Part shown: piece by piece, positions 1 through 8,445 of the stretch | Layout: each line of letters opens with the position of its first letter | Numbering within the stretch: the stretch's first letter is position 1 | Origin: Spirochaetales bacterium | GTDB taxonomy: Bacteria; Spirochaetota; Spirochaetia; Treponematales; Treponemataceae | Direction: 5' to 3' | Length of the DNA stretch: 64,000 bases | Assembly (NCBI GenBank): GCA_029098225.1 | Contig: JAQXNX010000027.1 | Location: forward strand, 21,379 to 85,378 | Notes under the pieces: model-generated | What the model was told of the DNA's origin: nothing | Seen by the model: the letters and a program-made list of their open reading frames with translations, nothing else | The model's database searches: none | Made by a program: the position numbers and the translations under genes

Positions 1-863
1 ATCTTTCAACCTTAATTCCAGATTTGCAGCTTAAAATGGACTGCCAGTGCATTCAGCCGGAACAATTAAGTAATCTTACATCTATCTGCCACAGAATTGC
101 CGAAATTACAAACATAAATTTAAATGCACAGTTTCCTTATGTTGGAGTAAACGCTTTCGCGCACAAAGCAGGAATGCATATTGATGCCGTATTAAAAAAT
201 CCATGGGCATATGAGCATATTTCTCCAGAAGTAGTAGGTAATTCAAGAGTTTTTTTAATGAGCGAAGTTGCCGGACGTGCAACAGTCATGGAAAAAGTGA
301 AATCCATATTGCCGGAATTGCTTTCTGGAAATGCAGAAAAAGACAAGCTTATAATTAACAAAATAATGAAACGTGTAAAGGAACTGGAATCAGAAGGTTA
401 TCAGTTTGAAGGTGCTGACGGAAGTTTTGAATTGATGGTAAAAAAACTTACAGGCCTTTATAAACCGTTTTTCAAATTACATTATTATCAGACAAATGGT
501 TCAAATCCTCGCCCTGAAGAAGGTGTTTGCAGCTGTGCTCAGATAAAGGTTGAAGTTGATGGAAAATTTGAAGTTACTGCAGGAGAAGGAAACGGACCTG
601 TAAACGCTCTGGATATTGCCCTGCGACGGGCACTGCAGAAATTTTATCCTGTTGTTACCGGTTTTCACCTTATAGATTACAAGGTTAGGGTTTTAGATTC
701 AAAACTTGCAACAGCAACTGCCGTTCGTGTAATAATTGAAAGCTCTGATGGAAAATCAAACTGGACAACAATCGGTGTTTCTTCCGACGTTATTGAAGCT
801 TCCTGCATTGCACTTATTGATTCCTTTGAATACAAGCTTTCTAAAGAAAACATCCTCAAATAA
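1..863 (+). CDS. cimA: Citramalate synthase, C-terminal part (truncated by window edge)
   Basis: Open frame from base 3 to the TAA at 861-863; the true start lies before the window, since the frame is open to the edge and reads like the family upstream of the first possible start. The visible part holds the end of the DRE-TIM catalytic barrel (AFAHKAGMHIDAVLKNP, then YEHISPEVVGN and SEVAGRATVMEK) and the C-terminal LeuA-type allosteric dimer domain ending IEASCIALIDSFEYKL. These phrases are typical of the (R)-citramalate synthase branch rather than 2-isopropylmalate synthase. The enzyme condenses pyruvate and acetyl-CoA as the threonine-independent entry into isoleucine synthesis. ilvD lies 1.6 kb downstream, which fits. 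The C-terminal domain usually binds isoleucine for feedback inhibition. Confidence 0.9.
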   Translation, partial: LSTLIPDLQLKMDCQCIQPEQLSNLTSICHRIAEITNINLNAQFPYVGVNAFAHKAGMHIDAVLKNPWAYEHISPEVVGNSRVFLMSEVAGRATVMEKVKSILPELLSGNAEKDKLIINKIMKRVKELESEGYQFEGADGSFELMVKKLTGLYKPFFKLHYYQTNGSNPRPEEGVCSCAQIKVEVDGKFEVTAGEGNGPVNALDIALRRALQKFYPVVTGFHLIDYKVRVLDSKLATATAVRVIIESSDGKSNWTTIGVSSDVIEASCIALIDSFEYKLSKENILK

Positions 864-884
864 TTGTTAATAAAAACTTTTTAA

Positions 885-913
885 AAGACAAAATGAGAAA
901 TATATGATAAAAT
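885..913 (+). promoter_or_regulatory. Candidate sigma70-type promoter of the LRR gene
   Basis: AAGACA at 885-890, a 17-base spacer and TAAAAT at 908-913. Only seven bases separate the -10 box from the ATG at 921, and no purine-rich ribosome-binding site is present, so the transcript would begin at or next to the start codon. Confidence 0.5.
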
Positions 914-920
914 CGATTGT

Positions 921-2486
921 ATGGGTGAATCGTATATCAAAAAAAATGGATTATTATATTCTTCTGACTTGCATACAGTTTTAGGAGTAGACGATACTTC
1001 TGATGCATTTACAGGAAGAGTTCCTTTTGGTGCTCATTATATAGATGATGAAGTTTTTTCTGCATCTCCTTATGAATCAATTTCTTTGCCAGATTCAGTA
1101 AAACAGATAGGAAATGCTCTTTTTGAAAATTCACTTGCTTTGAAAAAAGTAAAATTACCATCTTCAATTACAGAACTTCCACCTTATCTTTTTAGCGGTT
1201 GTTCAGCACTTATAAAAATTACAATGCCGAATTCTCTTGAGACGCTTTCTGAAGGTCTTTTTAAAGGCTGTTCTTCTCTTGCAGATATTCCTTTTAGAGC
1301 AGGAATTAAGGTTCTTCCGGTTTCTGTCTTTGAAGGTTGTACAGGATTAAAATCTTTAATAATTCCTTCAACAGTAGAAAAAATAGAAAGCAGGGCAGTT
1401 GCAGACTGTTCAGCTCTGGAAACGGTTGTTATTCCAGGAAATATAGCAGAAATCGCTCCTGATGCATTTGCAGGCTGCAATTCAATCAGAAATATCAGAA
1501 TTGACGGAGAAAGCAGCAAATTCTTTGTTGGCGAGGATGGAAATCTTTACAAGAAAGGTGCTGCTTCTGATGAGCTTATAATTCGCGTTTGTGCAGCAAA
1601 GGGTGCAGATTATTCATTCTTTAAAGAAAATGCAGATGAAATTCCTGTAGAAATTGCAGAAGATGATGAAGAACTTGATGATGATACATTCAGTGCCGAA
1701 ATTGGGGCCAGCGATGAAGAATCTGATTTTATGGATATTTCAAATACTAAAGTTAAAAACGAGGTTGTTAATATGGAAGATAACAATGTAGATTCAATGC
1801 TTGCTGACATTATGGGCGAGGAAAAAGAGCGTGTTTCTGGTAGCGAATCGACAGGTGTTAGTGAAAAAGAAGCCGAAGTACTTTCTGAAGCAATGGATGT
1901 TATGTCGGAATCTCCAGCTCAATCAACTGTAGGTGCAGTAAGTAATGAAGAACTTGAAAACCTTTTTTCTAAACAGGAAGAGCAGGAGCTGGGTAAATCT
2001 GCCGAAGAAAAGAAAGATCCTAATGTAATAGATGGAAAGACAAAAATCCTTATTGATTCAGTTGCCTTTAGCCGCGTATTAAATTATAAGCCGGCCGGAG
2101 AAGTTCCAGAAGATGGAGACTTGTTTGTAATTGCAGAAAAAACAGTTACAGGCGAAAATGGAAATAAGGACTTTTCTAAAAAATTACTTGCCTGCTGTAA
2201 TACTTTTGCAAGAATTCACGATTTCCAGAGAGTATTCCTGCTTGCAGGACTTCCATTTGAGAATGAAGAATTTACTCAATTTTACTTCCATTATATAAAT
2301 AAGAGAAATGTTATTCTTGCCTGTCAGGCAGAAAAGCCATCTCTTCTTTCTGATTATGCAAAGAAAATCTGTGAAGAATCGCGAATCAGTCTGGACAGAA
2401 ATGAATTGAATGAACAGAGAAAGAGTGCAGCTCAAAAAACAGATATGCTTATTAAACTTGTAATCAGAGATAATTATGAAGAGTGA
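921..2486 (+). CDS. BspA-type leucine-rich repeat (LRR_5) protein with acidic linker
   Basis: 521 residues. Residues about 50-200 hold five or six LRR_5 repeats of about 23 residues, with the recurrent pattern [19 protein letters not shown]. Residues about 230-370 form an acidic low-complexity linker rich in D, E and S. Residues about 375-521 make a compact C-terminal region I do not recognise. There is no signal peptide or membrane segment, so unlike classical surface BspA proteins it looks cytoplasmic. The gene ends inside ilvD (11-base overlap), so the two are probably co-transcribed and translationally coupled. Function unknown; LRR_5 domains usually mediate protein contacts. The start has no ribosome-binding site and a -10-like box just upstream. 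Confidence 0.8.
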   Translation: MGESYIKKNGLLYSSDLHTVLGVDDTSDAFTGRVPFGAHYIDDEVFSASPYESISLPDSVKQIGNALFENSLALKKVKLPSSITELPPYLFSGCSALIKITMPNSLETLSEGLFKGCSSLADIPFRAGIKVLPVSVFEGCTGLKSLIIPSTVEKIESRAVADCSALETVVIPGNIAEIAPDAFAGCNSIRNIRIDGESSKFFVGEDGNLYKKGAASDELIIRVCAAKGADYSFFKENADEIPVEIAEDDEELDDDTFSAEIGASDEESDFMDISNTKVKNEVVNMEDNNVDSMLADIMGEEKERVSGSESTGVSEKEAEVLSEAMDVMSESPAQSTVGAVSNEELENLFSKQEEQELGKSAEEKKDPNVIDGKTKILIDSVAFSRVLNYKPAGEVPEDGDLFVIAEKTVTGENGNKDFSKKLLACCNTFARIHDFQRVFLLAGLPFENEEFTQFYFHYINKRNVILACQAEKPSLLSDYAKKICEESRISLDRNELNEQRKSAAQKTDMLIKLVIRDNYEE

Positions 2487-4161
2487 CAATGCTAAAAAAG
2501 GTGTAGAACGTGCACCTCACCGCTCATTGTTTTATGCAATGGGCTATACTGATGAAGAACTTGACCGACCTTTAGTTGGTATATGTTGTGCAAAAAATGA
2601 AATAATTCCTGGTCATATTGAACTTGACAGAATTGCTGAAGCCGTTAAGGCTGGAGTTCGTATGGCTGGCGGAACGCCTGTAGAATTTCCTGCAATCGGT
2701 GTTTGTGATGGTATTGCCATGGGACATGAAGGTATGAAATATTCCCTTGTTACCCGTGAGCTTATTGCAGATTCTATTGAGTGCATGACTAAAGCACATC
2801 AGTTTGATGCGCTTGTTATGATTCCTAACTGCGATAAAATTGTTCCAGGAATGCTTATGGCAGCAGCCCGCCTTGATTTGCCTACTGTTTTTGTAAGCGG
2901 CGGTCCTATGATGCCTGGTCACTTACCTGGAGCAGATGCTTCTAATCCATATAGTGGAAGAAATCTTTCTCTTACAGATATGTTTGAAGCCGTTGGTGCA
3001 GTTGCAAGCGGTCGTATTAACAAAGAACAGCTTCGCGAAATGGAAAGTGTTGCTTGTCCTGGCTGTGGAGCCTGTTCCGGTATGTTTACAGCAAACTCTA
3101 TGAACTGTCTTACTGAGTCTATTGGACTTGGTTTGCCGGGCAATGGAACAATTCCTGCCGTAACCGGGCGTCGTATTGCTCTTGCAAAAAAAGCCGGAAT
3201 GCAGGTTATGGAAATGTTTAACCGCGGAATTACAGCCCGATGCATGATGACTAAAAAGAATTTCCAGAATGCACTTGCTGCCGATATGGCACTTGGCTGT
3301 TCTTCGAATACGATGCTTCATTTACCGGCTATTGCTCATGAAGCTGGCTTGAGTATTGATTTACATGAAGTTAACGAGATTTCTAATAAAACTCCTAATT
3401 TATGTCATCTTGCTCCGGCAGGCCATACTTTTATGTGCGAGCTTGATGATGCTGGTGGTGTTCAGGCTGTTCTTGCTGAGCTTGCAAAAAAGGATCTTAT
3501 TGATACCAGCCTGATGACTGTAACCGGTAAAACTATTGCAGAAAATATTAAGGGTGTAAAAAATCGTAATCCGGAAGTATTGCGTCCTATTGAGAATCCG
3601 TTTAGCGATAACGGAGGTCTGGCAATTCTTTTTGGAAATTTAGCTCCAAACGGAACTGTTGTAAAACGTTCTGCCTGCGCAAAAGAGCTTATGAAGCATA
3701 CAGGTCCTGCTCGTGTATTTAATGACGAAAGCGAAGCAATGGAAGCTGTTCAAAAGCAAAAGATAAAAAGCGGTGATGTTGTAGTAATTCGTTATGAAGG
3801 TCCAAAAGGTGGTCCTGGAATGCGCGAAATGCTTGCAGTTACTGCAGCACTTGCTGGTCAGGGACTTGATAAAGAAGTTGCCCTTATTACAGATGGCCGT
3901 TTTTCTGGTGCTACCCGAGGAGCTTCTCTTGGACATTGTTCACCAGAAGCAGCAGTTGGTGGTCCTATTGCGCTTGTAGAAGAAGGTGATCAGATTACTC
4001 TTGATATAAATAACTATAAGATTACACTTGAAGTTAGCGATGAAGAACTTGAACGACGGCGGGCTGTCTGGAAGGCTCCTGAACCAAAGGTAAAAACAGG
4101 ATACCTTGCGCGATATGCTAAACTCGTCAGTTCGGCAGATAAAGGTGCCATTCTTGAATAG
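2476..4161 (+). CDS. ilvD: Dihydroxy-acid dehydratase
   Basis: 561 residues, normal length for IlvD/Edd-family dehydratases. It converts 2,3-dihydroxy-isovalerate and -methylvalerate to the 2-keto acids of valine and isoleucine. Family marks are [15 protein letters not shown] near residue 119, the [10 protein letters not shown] cluster near residue 194 (both supply Fe-S cysteines) and [16 protein letters not shown] near residue 475. The ATG at 2476 overlaps the end of the preceding LRR gene by 11 bases, suggesting translational coupling. An intrinsic terminator follows directly. A sugar-acid dehydratase (edd) is the main alternative, but the isoleucine context with citramalate synthase and the motif wording favour IlvD. 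Confidence 0.95.
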   Translation: MKSDNAKKGVERAPHRSLFYAMGYTDEELDRPLVGICCAKNEIIPGHIELDRIAEAVKAGVRMAGGTPVEFPAIGVCDGIAMGHEGMKYSLVTRELIADSIECMTKAHQFDALVMIPNCDKIVPGMLMAAARLDLPTVFVSGGPMMPGHLPGADASNPYSGRNLSLTDMFEAVGAVASGRINKEQLREMESVACPGCGACSGMFTANSMNCLTESIGLGLPGNGTIPAVTGRRIALAKKAGMQVMEMFNRGITARCMMTKKNFQNALAADMALGCSSNTMLHLPAIAHEAGLSIDLHEVNEISNKTPNLCHLAPAGHTFMCELDDAGGVQAVLAELAKKDLIDTSLMTVTGKTIAENIKGVKNRNPEVLRPIENPFSDNGGLAILFGNLAPNGTVVKRSACAKELMKHTGPARVFNDESEAMEAVQKQKIKSGDVVVIRYEGPKGGPGMREMLAVTAALAGQGLDKEVALITDGRFSGATRGASLGHCSPEAAVGGPIALVEEGDQITLDINNYKITLEVSDEELERRRAVWKAPEPKVKTGYLARYAKLVSSADKGAILE

Positions 4162-4171
4162 GTGATAATCG

Positions 4172-4203
4172 AAAAAAGTCGCATAATTTGCGGCTTTTTT
4201 TTC
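4172..4203 (+). terminator. Intrinsic terminator after ilvD
   Basis: Stem AAAAAAGTCGC / GCGGCTTTTTT (one G-U pair), loop ATAATTT, followed by a T-rich run. It closes the cimA-LRR-ilvD group. Confidence 0.85.
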
Positions 4204-4217
4204 TTTAACATTTTATC

Positions 4218-4246
4218 TTGACAAAAAGTGCAAAAAATGTCATTTT
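4218..4246 (+). promoter_or_regulatory. Possible fabD promoter
   Basis: Perfect -35 TTGACA at 4218-4223, directly after the ilvD terminator. The sequence 17 bases downstream (CATTTT) is a poor -10 match, so the position is tentative. Confidence 0.35.
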
Positions 4247-4293
4247 GTTTGTACGCCTTTTGGCCAAAAGAAATTTTTGACAGGGGAAAACAA

Positions 4294-5244
4294 ATGAAAA
4301 AATATGCATTTTTATTTCCGGGACAGGGTGCACAGGTTCCGGGCATGATTAAGGATATCTGTGATGCTTATCCTGAAGCACGTGCAGTTGTAGATCAGGT
4401 AACAAAAATTACTGGCGTTGATATGCCAAAGCTTCTTTGGGAGAGTGATGCTGCAACTTTGAGCCGCAGCGACAACAGTCAGCTTGCTATTACAACTGCC
4501 TCACTTGCAGTTATGGCTGTTTTGAAGACAAAAGGTATTGAGCCAAGCGCCGCTATGGGCTTCTCTCTTGGAGAATTCCCTGCTTTGTATGCAGCAGGCG
4601 TTTTGAGCTTTGAAGATGTAATTAAAGTAGTTCGCGAGCGCGGACTTATTATGCAGGCTACCTGCGAAAATATTGCAAAGGCAAACGAAGGTCATGCACC
4701 TGGTATGACAGCTGTTCTTGGTCTTCCACCAGAAAAGGTTGAAGAGCTTGCAAACGGCATTAAAGATGCTTATGCAGCAAATCTTAACAGCCCTGTTCAG
4801 ACAGTAGTAAGCGGTACAGCTGATGCTCTCGAACAGATTGAAGCAAAAGCAAAGGAAGCAGGCGCGCGCCGTGCCTTGAGACTTGCAGTAGCTGGTCCTT
4901 TCCACAGTCCTTTGATGCAGGAAGCTGCTGATAATTTTGAAAAGGCAATTGCAGGTGTTACTTTCAATAATCCAAATAAGACACTTTTCAGCAACGTTAC
5001 TGGTAAAGAAGCAAAAGACGGAGCTGAAATCAAAAAGAATGCAGTTCTTCACCTTACAAATCCTGTTCGCTGGACAAGCGAAGAAGCCGTTTTGAATGAT
5101 CTTATCAAGTCAAGCGGTGACGAATGGGAGCTGATTGAACCTGGTGTTGGTGCTGTTCTTACAGGTCTCTGGGGAAAATCGGGATTTGCAGAAACAGCAA
5201 ACTGTGTTGCAGTTAATTCTGCAGAAAGCATTGGAAATTTATAA
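4294..5244 (+). CDS. fabD: Malonyl-CoA:ACP transacylase
   Basis: 316 residues from the ATG at 4294, chosen because CAGGGG lies 8 bases upstream and the protein then begins MKKYAFLFPGQGAQ as in the family; an in-frame ATG at 4228 would add 22 unlikely residues. It transfers malonyl from CoA to acyl carrier protein for fatty-acid elongation. Visible motifs are the substrate-binding FPGQGAQ, the nucleophile elbow GFSLGEF (Ser91) and the catalytic histidine in AVAGPFHSPLM near residue 200. fabF follows after about 100 bases that hold a long hairpin. Confidence 0.95.
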   Translation: MKKYAFLFPGQGAQVPGMIKDICDAYPEARAVVDQVTKITGVDMPKLLWESDAATLSRSDNSQLAITTASLAVMAVLKTKGIEPSAAMGFSLGEFPALYAAGVLSFEDVIKVVRERGLIMQATCENIAKANEGHAPGMTAVLGLPPEKVEELANGIKDAYAANLNSPVQTVVSGTADALEQIEAKAKEAGARRALRLAVAGPFHSPLMQEAADNFEKAIAGVTFNNPNKTLFSNVTGKEAKDGAEIKKNAVLHLTNPVRWTSEEAVLNDLIKSSGDEWELIEPGVGAVLTGLWGKSGFAETANCVAVNSAESIGNL

Positions 5245-5253
5245 TTTAATAAA

Positions 5254-5323
5254 CAAAGATGTACAGGATATAAAAGATAGGATAAAAAAATCCTTATCAT
5301 CCTTTCTATCTTTTATATCTTTG
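5254..5323. other. Long imperfect hairpin between fabD and fabF
   Basis: A 14-base arm GATATAAAAGATAG (5267-5280) is exactly complementary to 5306-5319; the outer CAAAGAT/ATCTTTG pair (5254-5260/5317-5323) overlaps its base. An inner AGGATAA/TTATC...CCT pairing extends it. There is no T tail, so it is not a classical terminator. It ends 22 bases before the fabF start and could set the fabD:fabF ratio by RNA processing or attenuation. Confidence 0.6.
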
Positions 5324-5345
5324 TAAAATTTTGATGAGGATTAAT

Positions 5346-6599
5346 ATGGAAAAAAGACGTGTTGTAATTACTGGAATGGGAGCTGTAACTCCTCTTGGAA
5401 ATACTGTTGATGAGTTCTGGGCTGGAATTAAAGCTGGAAAAAGCGGAATCGGCCCAATCACTCTTTTTGATGCTTCTGTAAATAAGGTTCATTATGCTGC
5501 AGAGGTAAAAAACTTTGATCCTAGTCTTTATATGGATTCAAAGGATGCCCGCAAGATGGCCCGCTTTACTCAGCTTGGTGTTGCTGCTGCTAAGATGGCT
5601 CTTGACGATGCCGGTCTTATGGGCAATGCAGAAGTTCTTGATGAAACTGGAATTATTCTTGGTGTTGGAATTGGTGGTCTTGAAGAAACTGAAGCAGACG
5701 TTCTTGGTATGGCAAGAATGAATGGTGTAAAAACTAATCCTATGGCTATTCCAAAGCTTATTCCAAATGAAGTAGGTGGAAATATTGCAATTAACTTTGG
5801 CTTACATGGACCGGTTCAGTCAATTGCTACAGCCTGTTCTTCTGGTACAGATGCCCTTGGTGTCGCTTTTGATATGGTAAGAAGCGGCCGCCTCGATTGC
5901 TGTCTCAGCGGTGGTGCAGAAAGCACAATCTGTCAGTTCGGTGTTGTAGGCTTTGAAGTTCTTCATGCTCTTTCTACTGGTTTTGATGATGATCCTACTA
6001 AGGCAAGCCGTCCTTTTGATAAGAACCGCAATGGCTTTGTAATGGGTGAGGGCTCTGCAATTCTTATTCTTGAAGAGTATGAACATGCTAAGGCTCGTGG
6101 TGCTAAGATTTATGCTGAAATTGCAGGTTATGGTGCTTCTTGTGATGGTTATCATTTGACTGCTCCTAATCCTGATGGAATCTGCGGTTCTAAGTGTATG
6201 ACACGTGCCCTCAAGGATGCCGGAATGGATCCAAGTGAGATTCAGTACTACAACGCTCACGGAACTTCTACAATGAAGAATGATTCGAGCGAAACAAATA
6301 TGATTAAGATTGCCTTCGGTGAAGAAAATGCCCGCAAGCTTAAGATTTCTTCTACAAAGTCTATGCACGGTCACTGTCTTGGTGCAACTGGTGCTATTGA
6401 GGCTATGGTTTGCGTTAAGGCAATTCAGGACAGCTTTGTTCCTTGTACAAAGAACCTTGATAACGTTGACGTAGAAGGCGGCTGCGACCTCGACTACGTT
6501 CCAAACAAGGGAATTGAAATGAACATTGATGCTGCTATGTCTGCAACTTTCGGATTCGGTGGACACAACGGTGCGATTATTATTCGCAAGGTAAAATAG
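5346..6599 (+). CDS. fabF: Beta-ketoacyl-ACP synthase II
   Basis: 417 residues from the ATG at 5346, preceded by GAGGA at a 5-base spacing; the in-frame codon at 5331 would add five residues and has no site. It performs the condensing step of type II fatty-acid elongation. It begins MEKRRVVITGMGAVTPLGN; the catalytic cysteine is in ATACSSGTDALG near residue 163, and the two histidines are in YNAHGTSTMKND and SMHGHCLGATGA, giving the C-H-H triad of FabF/FabB. The length and the C-terminal FGFGGHNGAI fit FabF. Confidence 0.95.
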   Translation: MEKRRVVITGMGAVTPLGNTVDEFWAGIKAGKSGIGPITLFDASVNKVHYAAEVKNFDPSLYMDSKDARKMARFTQLGVAAAKMALDDAGLMGNAEVLDETGIILGVGIGGLEETEADVLGMARMNGVKTNPMAIPKLIPNEVGGNIAINFGLHGPVQSIATACSSGTDALGVAFDMVRSGRLDCCLSGGAESTICQFGVVGFEVLHALSTGFDDDPTKASRPFDKNRNGFVMGEGSAILILEEYEHAKARGAKIYAEIAGYGASCDGYHLTAPNPDGICGSKCMTRALKDAGMDPSEIQYYNAHGTSTMKNDSSETNMIKIAFGEENARKLKISSTKSMHGHCLGATGAIEAMVCVKAIQDSFVPCTKNLDNVDVEGGCDLDYVPNKGIEMNIDAAMSATFGFGGHNGAIIIRKVK

Positions 6600-6604
6600 T
6601 TTTC

Positions 6605-6701
6605 AGACTGACACACTTCGTGTGCAGTCTAAACCGTTTAATCTCCCGACACCCTTCGGTTGCGGGAGAAACGAATTTCAAATCTGACGGCTTCGCCGCA
6701 G
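6605..6701. repeat. Three consecutive short GC-rich hairpins after fabF
   Basis: Hairpin 1 at 6605-6630 pairs AGACTG with CAGTCT around CACACTTCGTGTG. Hairpin 2 at 6642-6669 pairs TCTCCCG with CGGGAGA around CCCTTCGG. Hairpin 3 at 6684-6701 pairs CTG-CGGC with GCCG-CAG. The first two have TTCG-type loops typical of very stable RNA tetraloops; the third loop is TTC. None has a T tail; a proper terminator follows at 6714. Confidence 0.75.
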
Positions 6702-6713
6702 CTTAAATCATAG

Positions 6714-6743
6714 AGACTGTCGTTTTTTGACGGTCTTTTTTTA
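6714..6743 (+). terminator. Intrinsic terminator after fabF
   Basis: GACTGTC and GACGGTC pair (one G-U) around a T-rich loop and are followed by seven or more T. It separates fabF from the toxin-antitoxin promoter. Confidence 0.8.
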
Positions 6744-6768
6744 TCCTTTTTTATTGATAGCCAAAACC

Positions 6769-6797
6769 TTGACAAATAGCTATTGTGCCTTTATCAT
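6769..6797 (+). promoter_or_regulatory. Strong sigma70 promoter of the toxin-antitoxin pair
   Basis: TTGACA at 6769-6774, a 17-base spacer and TATCAT at 6792-6797. AGGAGG at 6811-6816 lies 5 bases before the ATG at 6822. Phd-type antitoxins usually repress their own promoter, but I see no clear palindrome here. Confidence 0.8.
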
Positions 6798-6821
6798 CAT
6801 ACCAGATAACAGGAGGACGCA

Positions 6822-7130
6822 ATGAATACAGTTCCCGTTTACGAAGCAAAAAACAAACTGCCGCTTTTTATTCATCAGGCAGAGCAGGGAAATCCCCTGG
6901 CAATTACCCGTCATAATAATGTGGTAGCTTACCTTATTTCAAAGGAAGATTTTGAAGAGTTTACTAAGGGCGGTAAAAAAGAAAAGAGTCTGGCAGAAAG
7001 AATGCAGGATCGTCGGAAAGAATATGGGCTTGAAGATGATGATTTTGATTATACCGAATATTTTGACAGCCTGCGTGAGCGAGGTTATTATGGCCGCCCG
7101 GAAGGTGACCATGTTTTTGATGGAGTGTAA
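6822..7130 (+). CDS. Phd/YefM-type antitoxin
   Basis: 102 residues. The N-terminal half matches the Phd/YefM fold: it begins MNTVPVYEAKNKLPLFIHQA and continues with the ITRHNNVVAYLISKEDFEEF strand-helix pattern, the DNA-binding dimerisation part. The C-terminal half is charged (KKEKSLAERMQDRRKEYG, then an acidic DDDFDYTEYFD stretch), as expected for the disordered toxin-neutralising tail. It lies three bases before the PIN-domain gene and has a strong promoter and AGGAGG site of its own. Predicted role: binds and inactivates the toxin and represses the operon. The pair sits inside the fatty-acid gene group, consistent with insertion by transfer. Confidence 0.85.
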   Translation: MNTVPVYEAKNKLPLFIHQAEQGNPLAITRHNNVVAYLISKEDFEEFTKGGKKEKSLAERMQDRRKEYGLEDDDFDYTEYFDSLRERGYYGRPEGDHVFDGV

Positions 7131-7133
7131 TCT

Positions 7134-7565
7134 ATGATCAGACCATATTATCTTCTTGATACCAATATCATTTCTGAAATAATGAGGGCTAGTCCGGATG
7201 CAAATGTTTTGAAGAATTTTACAGAGCATGAAAAGCTTTGTGCAATTTCTTCTACTACCTGGAATGAACTTCTTTATGGTGTAAATACTATGCCCGCCGG
7301 TAAAAAACGTGATTTGATTTTCGATGATTTAGTTGACGACATTCAGGCTAACTATGAAATTATCCAGTATGATAATCACGCAGCCTGGATTCATGCTGAT
7401 ATCCGTTCACGGCTTAAGGAGCAGGGAATTGGCATAGATTTTCAGGATTCACAGATTGCTTCAATCGCGGTTTCAAACAATATGATTCTCGTTACCAGAA
7501 ACACTAAACATTTTGAGCCTATTCAGAAGGTTTCGCCGCTTATGCTTGAGAATTGGTTTGAGTAA
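7134..7565 (+). CDS. vapC: PIN-domain ribonuclease toxin (VapC-like)
   Basis: 143 residues. The PIN fold carries the expected acidic metal ligands: Asp9 in YYLLDTNIISE, Glu45 in WNELLYG, and Asp102 and Asp105 in GIDFQDSQIASIAV. The last motif, ILVTRNTKHF, has Asn where many members have Asp. VapC-type toxins cleave tRNA or rRNA and stop translation. The gene follows its antitoxin by three bases, so the two are co-translated. The target cannot be read from sequence. Confidence 0.85.
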   Translation: MIRPYYLLDTNIISEIMRASPDANVLKNFTEHEKLCAISSTTWNELLYGVNTMPAGKKRDLIFDDLVDDIQANYEIIQYDNHAAWIHADIRSRLKEQGIGIDFQDSQIASIAVSNNMILVTRNTKHFEPIQKVSPLMLENWFE

Positions 7566-7601
7566 TAAAATAGTTCAGTCGGCGCAAATCTACTACCATA
7601 G

Positions 7602-7634
7602 ATTTGGTTAACTCCTTGACGGAGTTAACCAAAT
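7602..7634. promoter_or_regulatory. Perfect 14-bp inverted repeat upstream of the outer-membrane protein gene
   Basis: ATTTGGTTAACTCC (7602-7615) and its exact complement (7621-7634) flank the 5-base loop TTGAC. The loop plus next base reads TTGACG, a possible -35 box, with a weak -10 (ATTCAT) 17 bases on, so the dyad may be a protein operator centred on the -35. If transcription begins further upstream, it would be a stable mRNA hairpin ending 22 bases before the ATG. Confidence 0.6.
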
Positions 7635-7656
7635 TACTATTCATTAAGAGGTGTTT

Positions 7657-8355
7657 ATGAAAAAGTTAGTTGGTTTGCTGGCTGCACTGGTACTGGCTGG
7701 TGGAAGTATTTTTGCCGGAGATTTTTATAACGGAGATATCCAGATTCAGCTTGGTTTTGCTCTTGATAAGGCAACTGCAGAAGATATTGATGCTGCTATT
7801 AATGCAAAAGTATTTAATGGCGGAATTGAAAGCTGGCATCTTTTTAAGCCTGTTGATATGTTCAGCGTTGGTTTAATGGCTGGTTTTAATGCTGGTGTAG
7901 GAAAAACAGACCGATGGTCTACTACCTTAACGGGTTTTGGTGATACTAACAGCAAAATGGAGTTAAAGGGAAATAAAGATGGTCTTTCCTGGAACTTGAA
8001 TTTTAATATAGGACCTGCAGTTGCTTTTTATGCAGGTGATATAGTTAGAATTGGCGCAAATTTTGGTTTTGCCACAGGTTTTAATTTTGATGAACCATAT
8101 AAGGCTGAATTTAATACTGAAAATATCAGAGGTTCAACAAGTGCATCATTTAAGGCTTCTTATACTGGATTTACAACAGGAGTCCAGGCAAAGTTTTTCC
8201 CTGATTTCTTTATAAATCCAGTAATTGGCTGGCGTTTTATTCGGGGGACTTCTAAATCTGTAGATTATAATGTTGGTTCATTTAAGAGTTCTCTGAATAA
8301 AAAATATACATTTACTCAAAATGTGATTTATGCAGCTTTAGCATTCAGCTGGTAG
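7657..8355 (+). CDS. Small outer-membrane beta-barrel-like protein
   Basis: 232 residues from the ATG at 7657 (AAGAGG just upstream; the GTG at 7651 would add two residues). Residues 1-20 form a signal peptide, MKKLVGLLAALVLAGGSIFA. The mature part is rich in alternating hydrophobic/polar and aromatic strands (FSVGLMAGFNAGVG, NFNIGPAVAFYAG, YTGFTTGVQAKFFP) and ends in AALAFSW; a terminal aromatic residue is typical of barrels inserted by BamA. The length suits an 8-10-strand barrel. I do not recognise a named family; no enzymatic function is claimed. Confidence 0.7.
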   Translation: MKKLVGLLAALVLAGGSIFAGDFYNGDIQIQLGFALDKATAEDIDAAINAKVFNGGIESWHLFKPVDMFSVGLMAGFNAGVGKTDRWSTTLTGFGDTNSKMELKGNKDGLSWNLNFNIGPAVAFYAGDIVRIGANFGFATGFNFDEPYKAEFNTENIRGSTSASFKASYTGFTTGVQAKFFPDFFINPVIGWRFIRGTSKSVDYNVGSFKSSLNKKYTFTQNVIYAALAFSW

Positions 8356-8402
8356 AATTTCTTTTCAGCTTGGTTGTTTTTATCGGGCTAATAAGTTATT
8401 AT

Positions 8403-8435
8403 AAGATTGCTTCGTTAGAGGCAATCTTTTTTTTT
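8403..8435 (+). terminator. Intrinsic terminator before fabZ
   Basis: AAGATTGC pairs with GCAATCTT around TTCGTTAGAG and is followed by a run of T. It closes the outer-membrane protein gene; fabZ starts 11 bases further on. Confidence 0.8.
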
Positions 8436-8445
8436 GAGGAATAAA

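Noticed and set aside
4228..4293. Upstream in-frame ATG for fabD
   Set aside because: No ribosome-binding site and the extra 22 residues do not match the family; the ATG at 4294 has CAGGGG.
4501..6566. Long opposite-strand frames under fabD and fabF (about 180 and 250 codons)
   Set aside because: Low-complexity, cysteine-rich translations opposite well-recognised genes; typical antisense shadows.
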